This document shows, piece after piece, positions 1 to 8,000 of a stretch of 12,137 nt of DNA. Position 1 is the first letter of the stretch, and the number at the start of each line of letters is the position of its first letter. Location of the stretch: contig CAZHPV010000072.1 in assembly GCA_964534845.1 (NCBI GenBank), positions 1 to 12,137 on the forward strand. Direction: 5' to 3'. Origin of the DNA: CALCKU01 sp964534845. GTDB taxonomy: Bacteria; Pseudomonadota; Alphaproteobacteria; Caulobacterales; Maricaulaceae. A program made the translations under genes and the position numbers. Below the pieces are notes generated by a model that was not told the origin of the DNA, ran no database searches, and worked only from the letters and a program-made list of their open reading frames with translations.

Positions 1-38
1 AAAGTCTCTCTTAGCCCAGACTTAAATCTGTGACATAG

Positions 39-896
39 GGGCTGACGTCAGACACGGTTAGGTTCTTTACCAACCTTGGCGGAGGCTGTATTTTAGCCGT
101 TCTTTTGGCAAGGCTAGGGCGCGCGGTAAAGTCTGATCGAAACTTCGCGCTTTTCACAACAAGCGAGCTTTTATTTGGCGTTATCGGTATGTTTGTTTTA
201 CCAAGTATTGCCATTAAATATGGATCACAATCCATATATCTCGTTTTTGCCGCCTTGGCTTTATTACTTGTACCCGTCGTATATAAAACCATCCCTCGCC
301 GCACGTCAGAATCTAAAGCAGACCTCGCATCTGGCGATATACATTGGCCCATTTGTCTTTTGATCTTATTGGCTATCGTTATTTTCTTTTTAGCTCAAAC
401 GGCTCTTTGGGCCTATCTTGATCAAATAGGCGTAGCTGCGAATATAGAGCCAAGTGATATGATATCGGCCCTTGTGCTTATTTCTATCGGGGGATTGCTT
501 GGCGCTTTAACGGCCGTTTTCATAGGGGTTCGATTGGGGCGTTTTTGGCCTTTAGTGCTTGCGAGCCTCGCGCAAGTGGTATCGCTTTTTCTTCTTATGA
601 AGGGTGTCACTTTTTGGTCTTTTGTGATTCAAGCGGGCATTTTCAATTATGCTTGGAATTTGATTATTCCGTATCAATTAGGTTTGCTCTCAGATGCGGA
701 TCAATCCGGTAAAGCTATGGTGCTAAGCGGCACGGCGACAGGTATCGGCGTTGCGGGCGGGCCTATGATTGCGGCCATGCTTTTGGATGAGCATGGGTTC
801 GGTGCGATTAATGTTTTCAGCGCGGCCGCTTGTTTGCTGAGCTTAGCTTTATTGGTCGCGGCTTTGATATGGCTTCGCGGATACCGTAAGGCTTAA
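39..896 (+). CDS. MFS permease, N-terminally truncated or broken
   Basis: This reading frame encodes the last nine membrane segments of what should be a 12-segment major facilitator superfamily permease of the inner membrane; the substrate cannot be told. Seen: nine hydrophobic stretches, starting with one containing LGGGCILAVLLARLGR and ending in SLALLVAALIWLRGYRKA. The only usual start codon near the front is TTG at 105, but the codons from 60 to 104 (RFFTNLGGGCILAVL) already read like MFS segment 4. The real gene therefore begins further upstream. In-frame stops lie at 12-14 and 36-38, and the other two forward frames also contain stops within the first 61 bases, so no single frameshift restores an open N-terminus. 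This is either a decayed pseudogene or poor sequence at a contig edge. The AEC permease gene follows four bases after its stop. Family membership is fairly sure; intactness is doubtful. Confidence 0.7.
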   Translation, partial: GLTSDTVRFFTNLGGGCILAVLLARLGRAVKSDRNFALFTTSELLFGVIGMFVLPSIAIKYGSQSIYLVFAALALLLVPVVYKTIPRRTSESKADLASGDIHWPICLLILLAIVIFFLAQTALWAYLDQIGVAANIEPSDMISALVLISIGGLLGALTAVFIGVRLGRFWPLVLASLAQVVSLFLLMKGVTFWSFVIQAGIFNYAWNLIIPYQLGLLSDADQSGKAMVLSGTATGIGVAGGPMIAAMLLDEHGFGAINVFSAAACLLSLALLVAALIWLRGYRKA

Positions 897-900
897 AATA

Positions 901-1839
901 ATGTTACAAACCGTAGAAATCCTATTCCCGATTTTGTTTACGATTATTTGCGGTAGCTTTGCTGCAAATATGTCGTGGTTAAAACCGGACTTCTTTGCCG
1001 GTCTCGCCAAATTAGTGCTGTATTTCTTCTTACCAATAACACTGATTATCACAGTGTCGAAAATTCAAATCCAAGAGCTTATACTTTTCGATTACTTAGG
1101 CATTTATACCTTAGCCAGCCTACTTGCCTTTGGCTTAACATATGGATTGGTACGCTATATCAGCAAAACATCTCATCACGATGCTTCAGTCTATGCTGTC
1201 GGGGGCTCATTCTCCAATAGTATTTATATAGGCTACCCCATTTTATTGACGTTATTCGAGTCATTGGCGTCACAAATTTTAATTATGACGATCTTTGTGG
1301 AAACAATAATCATGTTACCATTTGCGCTCACCATTATCGAAGGATTGCGCAATGATAGCTCTAGCCGCTCAATAAATTTCATAGGGCGGTTATTCAAAAA
1401 TCCCGTCATCTTAGCCGTTTTAATCGGTGTTGCAGCTTCAAGCATAAATATGACTTTGCCGATCCCTCTAGAAAAATCCTTACAATCAATATCAGATTGC
1501 ACAACGCCTTTGGCGCTTTTTGTGGTAGGCGGTTCAATATTATTCCGCCAAACTCAGCCTTCTGAAAAATCCGCCAAACCTGGACAGATTACTACCATAG
1601 TAATTTGCGGCAAATTGCTTCTGCATCCTTTGTGCGCCGTTTTTATAATATGGCTTTGGGCCCCAATCGATCAGTCGACAAAATTAGCTATCCTGGTTTT
1701 ATCTGCACTCCCCACATTCATTTCTTATCCGGTAATAATGGAGCCCTATGGCCTACGCCATCAATGCTCCAAGATTGTGGCCGCAGGTACAGTAATGTCT
1801 TTGGCAACCCTAGGCATTACAATAAGTATTATTCTCTGA
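901..1839 (+). CDS. AEC-family (auxin efflux carrier-like) permease
   Basis: A 312-residue integral inner-membrane protein of the AEC (auxin efflux carrier-like) family. In bacteria these are secondary carriers, often for organic acids such as malate or malonate, but this substrate is unknown. Seen: about ten hydrophobic segments in two halves of five, separated by a polar loop near residues 150-160 (RNDSSSRS). Family-like features are the N-terminal LFPILFTIICGSFAA stretch, the motif GGSFSNSIYIGYPIL near residue 100 (the usual N-x-x-x-x-G-x-P region of segment 4), and a C-terminal half with FKNPVILAVLIG, TTPLALFVVGGS and SALPTFISYPVI. The length is typical, so the gene looks complete. The ATG at 901 lies 4 bases after the upstream stop and about 9 bases after TAAGG, so it may be co-transcribed with the MFS gene. 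No terminator is obvious downstream. Confidence 0.85.
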   Translation: MLQTVEILFPILFTIICGSFAANMSWLKPDFFAGLAKLVLYFFLPITLIITVSKIQIQELILFDYLGIYTLASLLAFGLTYGLVRYISKTSHHDASVYAVGGSFSNSIYIGYPILLTLFESLASQILIMTIFVETIIMLPFALTIIEGLRNDSSSRSINFIGRLFKNPVILAVLIGVAASSINMTLPIPLEKSLQSISDCTTPLALFVVGGSILFRQTQPSEKSAKPGQITTIVICGKLLLHPLCAVFIIWLWAPIDQSTKLAILVLSALPTFISYPVIMEPYGLRHQCSKIVAAGTVMSLATLGITISIIL

Positions 1840-2046
1840 ATGGAGCAATTTTCGCATTCGCTAAAATTGGAGGTTCAAACGATTCGAAAAACTGCAATAG
1901 ATAATACGGAGTTGCGATTATAAAAACGGTAAAAAGGCTGGTCAGCTTGTTCAATAGACCTATATAAATTTTTTCTTTCCTCATAACCAATTGCACACTC
2001 TAACGGAATATGTTAATAATATTATAATCATAAGGTGGGCGCTTTT
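1840..2046 (+). promoter_or_regulatory. AT-rich intergenic region, likely promoter of the downstream operon
   Basis: This gap separates the transporter genes from the large operon. A 7-bp inverted repeat (CAATTTT at 1846-1852, AAAATTG at 1863-1869) sits just after the AEC stop but has no GC-rich stem or T-tract, so it is at best a weak terminator. Further on, TTGCAC at 1991-1996 is followed after 18 bases by AATAAT at 2015-2020, a plausible sigma70-type pair. A perfect TATAAT is at 2023-2028 but lacks a matching -35 box 17 bases upstream. The position and AT-richness support a promoter here; the exact boxes are guesses. No conserved riboswitch or RNA was recognised. Confidence 0.35.
2032..2038 (+). 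promoter_or_regulatory. Strong Shine-Dalgarno site before ATG 2047
   Basis: AAGGTGG matches the Shine-Dalgarno consensus at six of seven positions and lies 8 bases before ATG 2047, an ideal spacing. It points to translation starting at 2047, not at the TTG at 2098, which has no comparable site in front of it. This conflicts with an in-frame TAA at 2092-2094. Confidence 0.6.
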
Positions 2047-2094
2047 ATGAAAGAACTATACTCTCAATTCATCCTCATGGCTCCATGGGTTTAA
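2047..2094 (+). CDS. 15-codon leader frame ending just before gene A, in the same frame
   Basis: From the well-placed ATG at 2047 the frame reads MKELYSQFILMAPWV and then meets TAA at 2092-2094. It is in the same frame as gene A, which continues after ATT with TTG at 2098. Three explanations are possible. It may be the true N-terminus of gene A, cut off by a nonsense mutation or a sequencing error. It may be a short upstream frame whose translation lets ribosomes restart at TTG 2098, 3 bases after the stop, or at ATG 2164. Or it may be a chance frame. The strong ribosome binding site argues against chance. The peptide resembles no leader I know, having no run of one amino acid and no stalling motif. 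Confidence 0.4.
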   Translation: MKELYSQFILMAPWV

Positions 2095-2097
2095 ATT

Positions 2098-3117
2098 TTG
2101 GAACCGGGGCACTTTACAACTAATCCATCTCCTCAAGCTCTTAGCGCATTTGCGGGGCGTGTTATGCGAAGCCGAGCGACTGTAAATATCGTATTTATAG
2201 CGGAAGGCTATCAAGCAGGAGAGCGCGATCAATTCATTCAAGATATCGACCAGATTGTCTCAAGTCTGAGCACACTAAGCCCATTTCGAAATTACGCAGG
2301 TGGGCGTCTTGCCTATTGGTTTCATTTTGAAGCGTCTCAGGATAGTGGGCCTAGTCGATCTGCCGCAAGTGATAGCCACGAAACCCTCTTAGGCGCAACA
2401 GTAGATAGCCATAATGATGCAGGTCTTGATTTGGCAGCCTTTGAGCGTCTGACTGACTCTCTTTACTTTGTGCTACCAGACACCGTTCTTACATCTATTA
2501 TGCCCGGCGGAGGTGGCCCGCAACATCAAACGGCGATCGTTATTGTTCTGATGCCCGCGGTTGAGACGCCAGCTACATTTCTTTACGAGGCCGGGTCAAA
2601 CATTTCACAATTTCCACAAAACGGTGTCGCAACAGACGTTAATCGAAACTTTCTGATTATGGAAAATGGCCCCGGCATTCAGACTGTTATCGCTCAACAA
2701 ATTGGATTTCAATCAGGACTGCGCTATGAAGGTGTTTATGACGACCCCAGTTTTGAAACCCCCGACACTGAGCAAGGCTATGCAACTGCAGGCATAAACT
2801 TACTTTATGCAGAACCAGAAATCAGCCCAGACCTTCCCTATTCAAGAATGTGGGAACCTCTGACAAAAGACCCTGACTTACCCGTCGCTGACCTACCAAA
2901 AATTCCAAATACAAGTCCCCAAAGCCCGGCCGCGTCACCACTCGCCATGTCAATGAAAATTGAAAATTTATGGGAAGGCGGAGGAGGATATCAATACCAG
3001 ATATATAGAAGTGCCGAAGATTGTATTATGCGTCGCTCTATAGGACATAACACACTTCCTTTGAGAGTTACCGGTCTTGAATTTTGTCCCGCTTGTCGAC
3101 AAGCACTGGGAGAATAA
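2098..3117 (+). CDS. Gene A: M64 (IgA-peptidase-like) metallopeptidase homologue, probably inactive
   Basis: A 339-residue soluble protein, first gene of the large operon. Seen: VNIVFIAEGYQAGERDQFIQD near residues 29-49 resembles the opening beta-strand and turn of M64 peptidases (typically VNIVFL-x-EGY or DGY followed by E-x-x-x-F). Cys309-Ile-Met-Arg and Phe329-Cys-Pro-Ala-Cys333 near the end match the M64-type C-terminus. Where the family has HE-x-GH, this protein reads Gln200-Gln-Ile-Gly-Phe204, with no His or Glu at the zinc positions, so hydrolysis is not expected. That alignment is from memory of the family. The protein may serve as a binding or scaffold subunit. The start is uncertain: TTG 2098 has no good ribosome site, ATG 2164 (residue 23) precedes the conserved core directly, and ATG 2047 is blocked by TAA 2092. 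Gene B begins 3 bases after its stop. No signal peptide is seen. Confidence 0.6.
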   Translation: MEPGHFTTNPSPQALSAFAGRVMRSRATVNIVFIAEGYQAGERDQFIQDIDQIVSSLSTLSPFRNYAGGRLAYWFHFEASQDSGPSRSAASDSHETLLGATVDSHNDAGLDLAAFERLTDSLYFVLPDTVLTSIMPGGGGPQHQTAIVIVLMPAVETPATFLYEAGSNISQFPQNGVATDVNRNFLIMENGPGIQTVIAQQIGFQSGLRYEGVYDDPSFETPDTEQGYATAGINLLYAEPEISPDLPYSRMWEPLTKDPDLPVADLPKIPNTSPQSPAASPLAMSMKIENLWEGGGGYQYQIYRSAEDCIMRRSIGHNTLPLRVTGLEFCPACRQALGE

Positions 3118-3120
3118 CAG

Positions 3121-5014
3121 ATGGATATCAATTCTCAAAAACTCGTTTACGATCAAATCAGTTGGGAAAATAGTCGAGAAATAGATGCTGCAGAAATACA
3201 AACCTTGAATGTAAGGGGTCACCCGGGAGGAAATTCTGGAGATGAATACTGGGAATTCGATGTAGAAGTAGATCACAATAAAGGTCTGATATTCAAAAAT
3301 CTGGTGATTAAAGATAGAACAAATACAACAAAACCACAAAATCACGAACAGGATGCTACANNNNNNNNNNNNNNNNNNNNNNNNNNNNNNNNNNNNNNNN
3401 NNNNNNNNNNNNNNNNNNNNNNNNNNNNNNNNNNNNNNNNNNNNNNNNNNNNNNNNNNNNACTCACGAACAGGATGCTACAACTCACGAACAGGATGCTA
3501 CAACTCACGAACAGGATGCTACAACTCACGAACAGGTTGCTACTGCTATTGAATTCAGGGAAATGCGCGTGGTTTATAAAGACGAGGCTGGAAATGAAAT
3601 TACCCGTATGCTCGACCTATCGAGCGCATTTCAAACCGGAGAAATTAGCCTGAATGAAGGAATCATAGGCAGTAGTAAGTTTTTTTATTATTTACGAACT
3701 AATGATCTTTGGCAAAGAGGTTTTAAACTCCGTGCTAAAGTCAATATCGACAACAAAGTAATAGTTACAATTGAACAATCAATAGCATTAAAGGGCGCCG
3801 AGGTTTTCGATCCTGCTACTGCCGTTATTGCCATGAAAGTTTTTCCACAAGTCTCCTTTTCTTGGTCGCCAGCCATCGACAACAATGGGGAAGAAATTGA
3901 AAACGTTGAAGTAATTTCTTTTCATGGTGCTGTTTGGCAAAATATTAATCCACTTTCATCGATACACCAGATGGGGATGCCGGGCCAGCGATCAAAACCA
4001 TCGGCGAATGTATTCACATCGTGGTTTTCAGAAATGAATCATGTCGCAAATTTAATTTATCTCCCATTCCGACTTAAGAGAGACCTTTCCCTCAGCGAGT
4101 CTTTAAACCCGCAGCTTTTGTTTTGGGTTTATGCTTTCACATATTACTACGAACAAACTCAATGCGAAATGGAAATTGTTGGTGTTCGCCATATCGATGA
4201 TTCAAAAGATAACAATGGCAATCCTATTGCGAGGGATAAATCATATGATTGGTATGCACCTTCTGGAAACGCCATGAACTGGAAGGTACGCGTTAAAAGA
4301 GATGCGCGGGCTGGACAATATGACAATTTACACAATCATGGATGGATGGGATGGACAGAAGTTCCGGATTCAAATCCTCCAACCTTTAAACCTCGGCTTA
4401 TGGCACCTGTATGTGCGGAAGCTTGTATTCATTTACACTGGAGGTGGTTCGGACTAGCAACGTATAATCCGCAAAATTGGCGTGGCTATAACGCCGCTTT
4501 TTATGGGTGGGGCGACGACCCTAAAACGGCTACAGCCAAGTCCGAACCAGACAAACCCATGGTACCCCCCAATCAAAGAGTGCGTATAGCTGTTACAAAA
4601 TCGGATACTGTCCATAACGGCACCTCAGTTCTTCCAAATACGTCGAACTTAAAAGGCGTCAAAATCCCGTTTACGCAGACAAAAGATGCACAAGAAAATG
4701 ACGTTTGGGAAAACTCTAGGGCCTTATGGTACGATGTTGACATAATAGGGTATATTAAACGAGACGCTCCGCAGGTCTTATTAGAAAATGGCTGGGGATA
4801 TGCTCTCCGGCACAATGATTATGGAGTTGCCGATGTGTTGAACCGCCATGCCGCATTTAAGGTGACAGGGCACAGGATGAATTCCTTTCATGAGGCGATG
4901 ATGGTTCTCTATGATGACTGGAGGTATTACACCACGGGAAAGGAACAAATCCCTGACGGGACCCACAACATAATTAATGGCAACGCAGATCCCACCAAAA
5001 TGGAGGATGTGTGA
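3121..5014 (+). CDS. Gene B: unrecognised protein with N-terminal THEQDAT repeats, interrupted by an assembly gap
   Basis: I do not recognise this family. Eighty residues precede the 100-N gap and 517 follow it. The left part ends on a full repeat (NHEQDAT) at 3360, and the right part restarts on a unit boundary at 3461 in another frame only because 100 is not a multiple of three; I read it as one gene. After the array the protein is rich in aromatic residues and looks folded, soluble and beta-rich. A Cys/His cluster is notable: Cys at 4412 and 4424, His at 4430 and 4436, followed by Trp-Arg-Trp (CAEACIHLHWRW), plus HNHGW from 4331. This could bind a metal, but no enzyme family was identified. 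The ATG at 3121 has GGGAGA 7 bases upstream and follows gene A by 3 bases. The stop overlaps gene C's GTG by 4 bases (GTGA), implying coupled translation. No signal peptide or membrane segment is seen. Confidence 0.75.
3340..3544 (+). repeat. 21-bp in-frame tandem repeat encoding THEQDAT, with unresolved copy number
   Basis: One 21-bp copy lies left of the gap (3340-3360, NHEQDAT). Four lie right of it (starting 3461, 3482, 3503 and 3524): three identical THEQDAT units and a diverged last unit, THEQVAT. Inner copies are identical and outer copies differ, as is typical of arrays growing by slippage or unequal recombination. The period is divisible by three, so changes in copy number lengthen or shorten the protein without breaking its frame. 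The peptide is polar with no hydrophobic heptad positions, so it is likely a flexible linker or surface stalk, not a coiled coil. Confidence 0.95.
3361..3460. other. Assembly gap of 100 N inside the tandem repeat
   Basis: Exactly 100 N is the usual placeholder for a gap of unknown size. Both flanks are copies of the same 21-bp unit and end on unit boundaries, so assembly most likely collapsed at the repeat. If gene B is intact, the true missing length should be a multiple of three, and most simply a multiple of 21. Confidence 0.97.
5002..5014 (+). promoter_or_regulatory. Ribosome site and GTGA overlap joining genes B and C
   Basis: GGAGG at 5002-5006 stands 4 bases before GTG 5011, which overlaps the TGA stop of gene B (5012-5014). 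The spacing is short, and the overlap suggests that ribosomes finishing gene B restart on gene C. The next in-frame ATG, at 5098, would remove about 29 residues and lacks this arrangement, so GTG 5011 is the preferred start. Confidence 0.6.
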
Positions 5015-8000
5015 ACGCACTCGTCCAAACGCTTCTTGGCTATCAAGTACAACTTCTTGCAAAGGTCAGAGATTTTGCGGATCCCTATCCACTGACCATG
5101 CTCATGGCCGAGTTGGGGTATGACGTTACATTTAACTCAGATGTTTTCATCGCTGTCCAAGGAATCATCGATGGCCTTGAGAGTATAGATGATCTAGCCG
5201 ATGATATCATCTTTGGCAGTCCATCTCTGGAAGATATTCCCGGATATATCGATACGATTGCAGGGCTTGTTGATACGGTCAAAAATTTACAGCCCTCAAA
5301 TTTAGGAGAGCTAATATACCCGTTTGACCAGAGTGACTTTTGGGAGCTTTTCGCATTAGATCTTGTTGATTATATTCTCAGAACGGTCATAGCTTCGCGT
5401 GCGCCAATCGTTGATCTGGTATTGGCAGCAATAGGTGTCATAGAATCTGTTTTGCCGGAACCATCCCCCTATCGTCGAAATATCAAAGTCGAGCGTATTA
5501 ATTGGGATGCATTCGGAGAGTTTTTGGAAGACCCCGGCGAGACTTTATCAGCGCGCTTCGGGCTGAACTCTGACTTTTGGGGTAGTTCAACAATGGACTC
5601 TGTTTTTAGCAGACTCGAGAATGTTGGCTTACCCGTCAGATTTGATCGTCTGTCAACACAAGATGCGGGTTCGGTTTCCTCCATGACGGTTACACCTGGG
5701 CACCGCATTTATGAAATACTGCTTTTACGTGGAACATTAGCCGGTACAGACACACGCCGCGAGGTAGGCCTCCGGCTTGTCCCCTCCCCGGAATCAGGCG
5801 AAATCGGCATTGGGTTATTCATGGATGGTGACCTCGAAACAACAGAAATTCCTATCACACCTGTCTGGAAGGTAGGTTTGGGTATAGCCAGCAACGACAT
5901 CATCCAACTTGCCATCAGTAACAATGGTACCGCTATTGAAACACAAAATATTACGGCAACGGCTAACCTTCACGCCGATAGTTCTGACCCTATTGTCCTA
6001 ATTGGCGAACCAGGAAACACACGACTTGATTTGGGTAATTTCGATCTTGGTTTCTCGGTCTCAACAGGCGGAGGGAGTCCTGAAGTAAAATTATCCGCAG
6101 ACCTGACGGGGCTCAACCTCATCGTCGTTCCGGGGGATAATTTCCTATCGGGCATAATTGGCGCAGATATGAACGCTTCGGCTGACTTTGATCTCGTCTG
6201 GTCATCTGTCACAGGTTTTACAATGGGCGGCTCGGCGGGACTCAGTGTTATCATCCCTTCGGGACTTACGAGTGGCCCCATAACATTAACAGATTTCGAA
6301 ATTGCATTAGCTGTAGTCGGTAGTGCCGCCGGAGGTACAGGTGGCGTCGGAGGTGACTTCAGCGTAACGACCGGGGTTATTGCTGAATTAGGCCCCTTCA
6401 TAGTCGAAGTCTCGGAAATGGGTATCGCGTTAACCCTAGAAACAGCCGATGTAGGTGAAAACCCACTAATTGGACCCTATAAAGTTATTGTCGGTCCCAA
6501 AGCGCCTTCGAAATTAGCGTTGTCGATAGATACTGAAGCCGTAAAAGGTGGTGGATTTTTGGATATTGATCCTACACGTTATTCAGGCGCGCTGATGATA
6601 AAAGTCGTGGATGTTGGTATTTCCGCGATTACTGTTATTGATACCGTTCTACCTGGAAATCCGGATGGTTGGTCATTCTTTGCGGCTCTCAGTCTTGAAT
6701 TCCCGTCTATACCTCTTGGTTTCGGCTTCACGTTGACGGGTGTTGGCGGACTTATAGCACTCAATCGTAGCTTTGATGAAAATGCACTAGCACTGGGCTT
6801 ACGTAATGGCACCGTGGATAGCCTGCTGTTCCCCGATGATCCTATCAATGATGCCGCAACCATTATCAGCTCTATAGATGATTATTTTCCACCCATGGAA
6901 GGCAATACAGTCATTGGACCAATAGTTCAGATTGGATGGGGGGCTCCAAAAACACTACTAACAGCTGAGATCGGCGTCATAATCAGTTTGCCCGAAGGAC
7001 AAATTGGCATTCTGGGCTCTATTGGCATCCTGCTGCCTGACCCCGAAGCAGCCTTACTCTCTTTAAATCTGGATGTTTTGGGTGTCGTGGATGTTCCAGG
7101 CGGAAGCTTCTTTTTGGCAGCCTCTCTTTATGACAGTCAGCTATTAGATACAATAGAACTCTCTGGTGACATGGGCGCATATATGGCTACGCGTGACCGC
7201 CCTTATTTCTTGTTGTCAGTGGGCGGTTATAACCCCAATTTTCAGCCGCCTGATAATGTCCCCGCCGTTCTACATGATTTACGCAGAATGCGCGCCTCGA
7301 TTGAAATCGGCAGCACAGTCACGATTGCCATTGAAGCCTATTTTGCATTGACATCTAACACGGTACAATTCGGAACCGACGTGTTCCTAGAAGCCTCCGT
7401 TTACATTTGGCCGACCACTTACACGGCCCGTGGTGAACTTGGGTTTCACATATTTCTGAGATTTTCACCGTTCAGAATTGTCGCAGACTTTTATGCAGCA
7501 GTAGGTGTTTATTCAGGCAATAAAGAATTGATGGGCGTATCACTTAGTGCCCATCTTGAAGGACCAAGACCTTGGTATTGTACCGGAACGGCTTCTTTCA
7601 GATTTTTTGGTATAAATATTAACTTCGAAATCGAAGTTGGTTCGCTTGCGGTTAGCGAACCGAAACCGATTGTTCCCCTACGAGACGATGTAAGAGACGC
7701 CCTGGAAAGTCGTGATGCATGGCAATCCAAAAGCCTTACAACAGGGCTATCTGCTCAGATTGTTTACATTGAGAGCAAAACCGAAGATGACGACGATGAC
7801 GACGATGCACCGCTTTGGGTGCAACCCGATCACACTATAATTGTAAAACAATCCATCGTGCCCTTGAACCGCACAATTGAAATTGTTGGACAGGGTGTAC
7901 CTGATCCCAATGATACCCATTTTAGCATATTAAGCGCCAGTCTGAGCACGTTACCAGATATGGAATATGAAGAGGTTAAAGACTGGTTTGCACCCGCTCA

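Noticed and set aside
1603..1616. Near-palindrome around ATTTGCGGCAAAT inside the AEC gene as an operator
   Set aside because: It is short, within coding sequence and not near any promoter; chance is sufficient.
1846..1869. Rho-independent terminator after the AEC gene
   Set aside because: The 7-bp stem is AT-rich with a 10-base loop and is not followed by a T-tract.
2083..2121. An overlapping 12-codon frame from a second ATG before gene A
   Set aside because: It ends after MGLNFGTGALYN, has no ribosome binding site and does not lead into gene A's frame.
2968..3345. A 125-codon minus-strand frame across the A/B junction
   Set aside because: Its hydrophobic Ile/Phe/Tyr-rich product arises from the complement of AT-rich coding in genes A and B. 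No ribosome site or family resemblance supports it.
3340..3544. The repeat as a CRISPR array or phase-variable on/off switch
   Set aside because: The units are contiguous with no spacers, so it is not CRISPR. The 21-bp period keeps the frame, so changes in copy number cannot switch the gene off.
3340..3544. The heptapeptide array as a coiled coil
   Set aside because: The period is seven residues, but THEQDAT has no pair of hydrophobic positions to form a core; Ala is the only small apolar residue.
5970..6401. A 143-codon open frame on the minus strand inside gene C
   Set aside because: It lies wholly antisense to gene C, its product is rich in Pro, Ser and Thr as expected from the complement of Gly/Val-rich coding, and it has no recognisable domain. 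It is a shadow frame.
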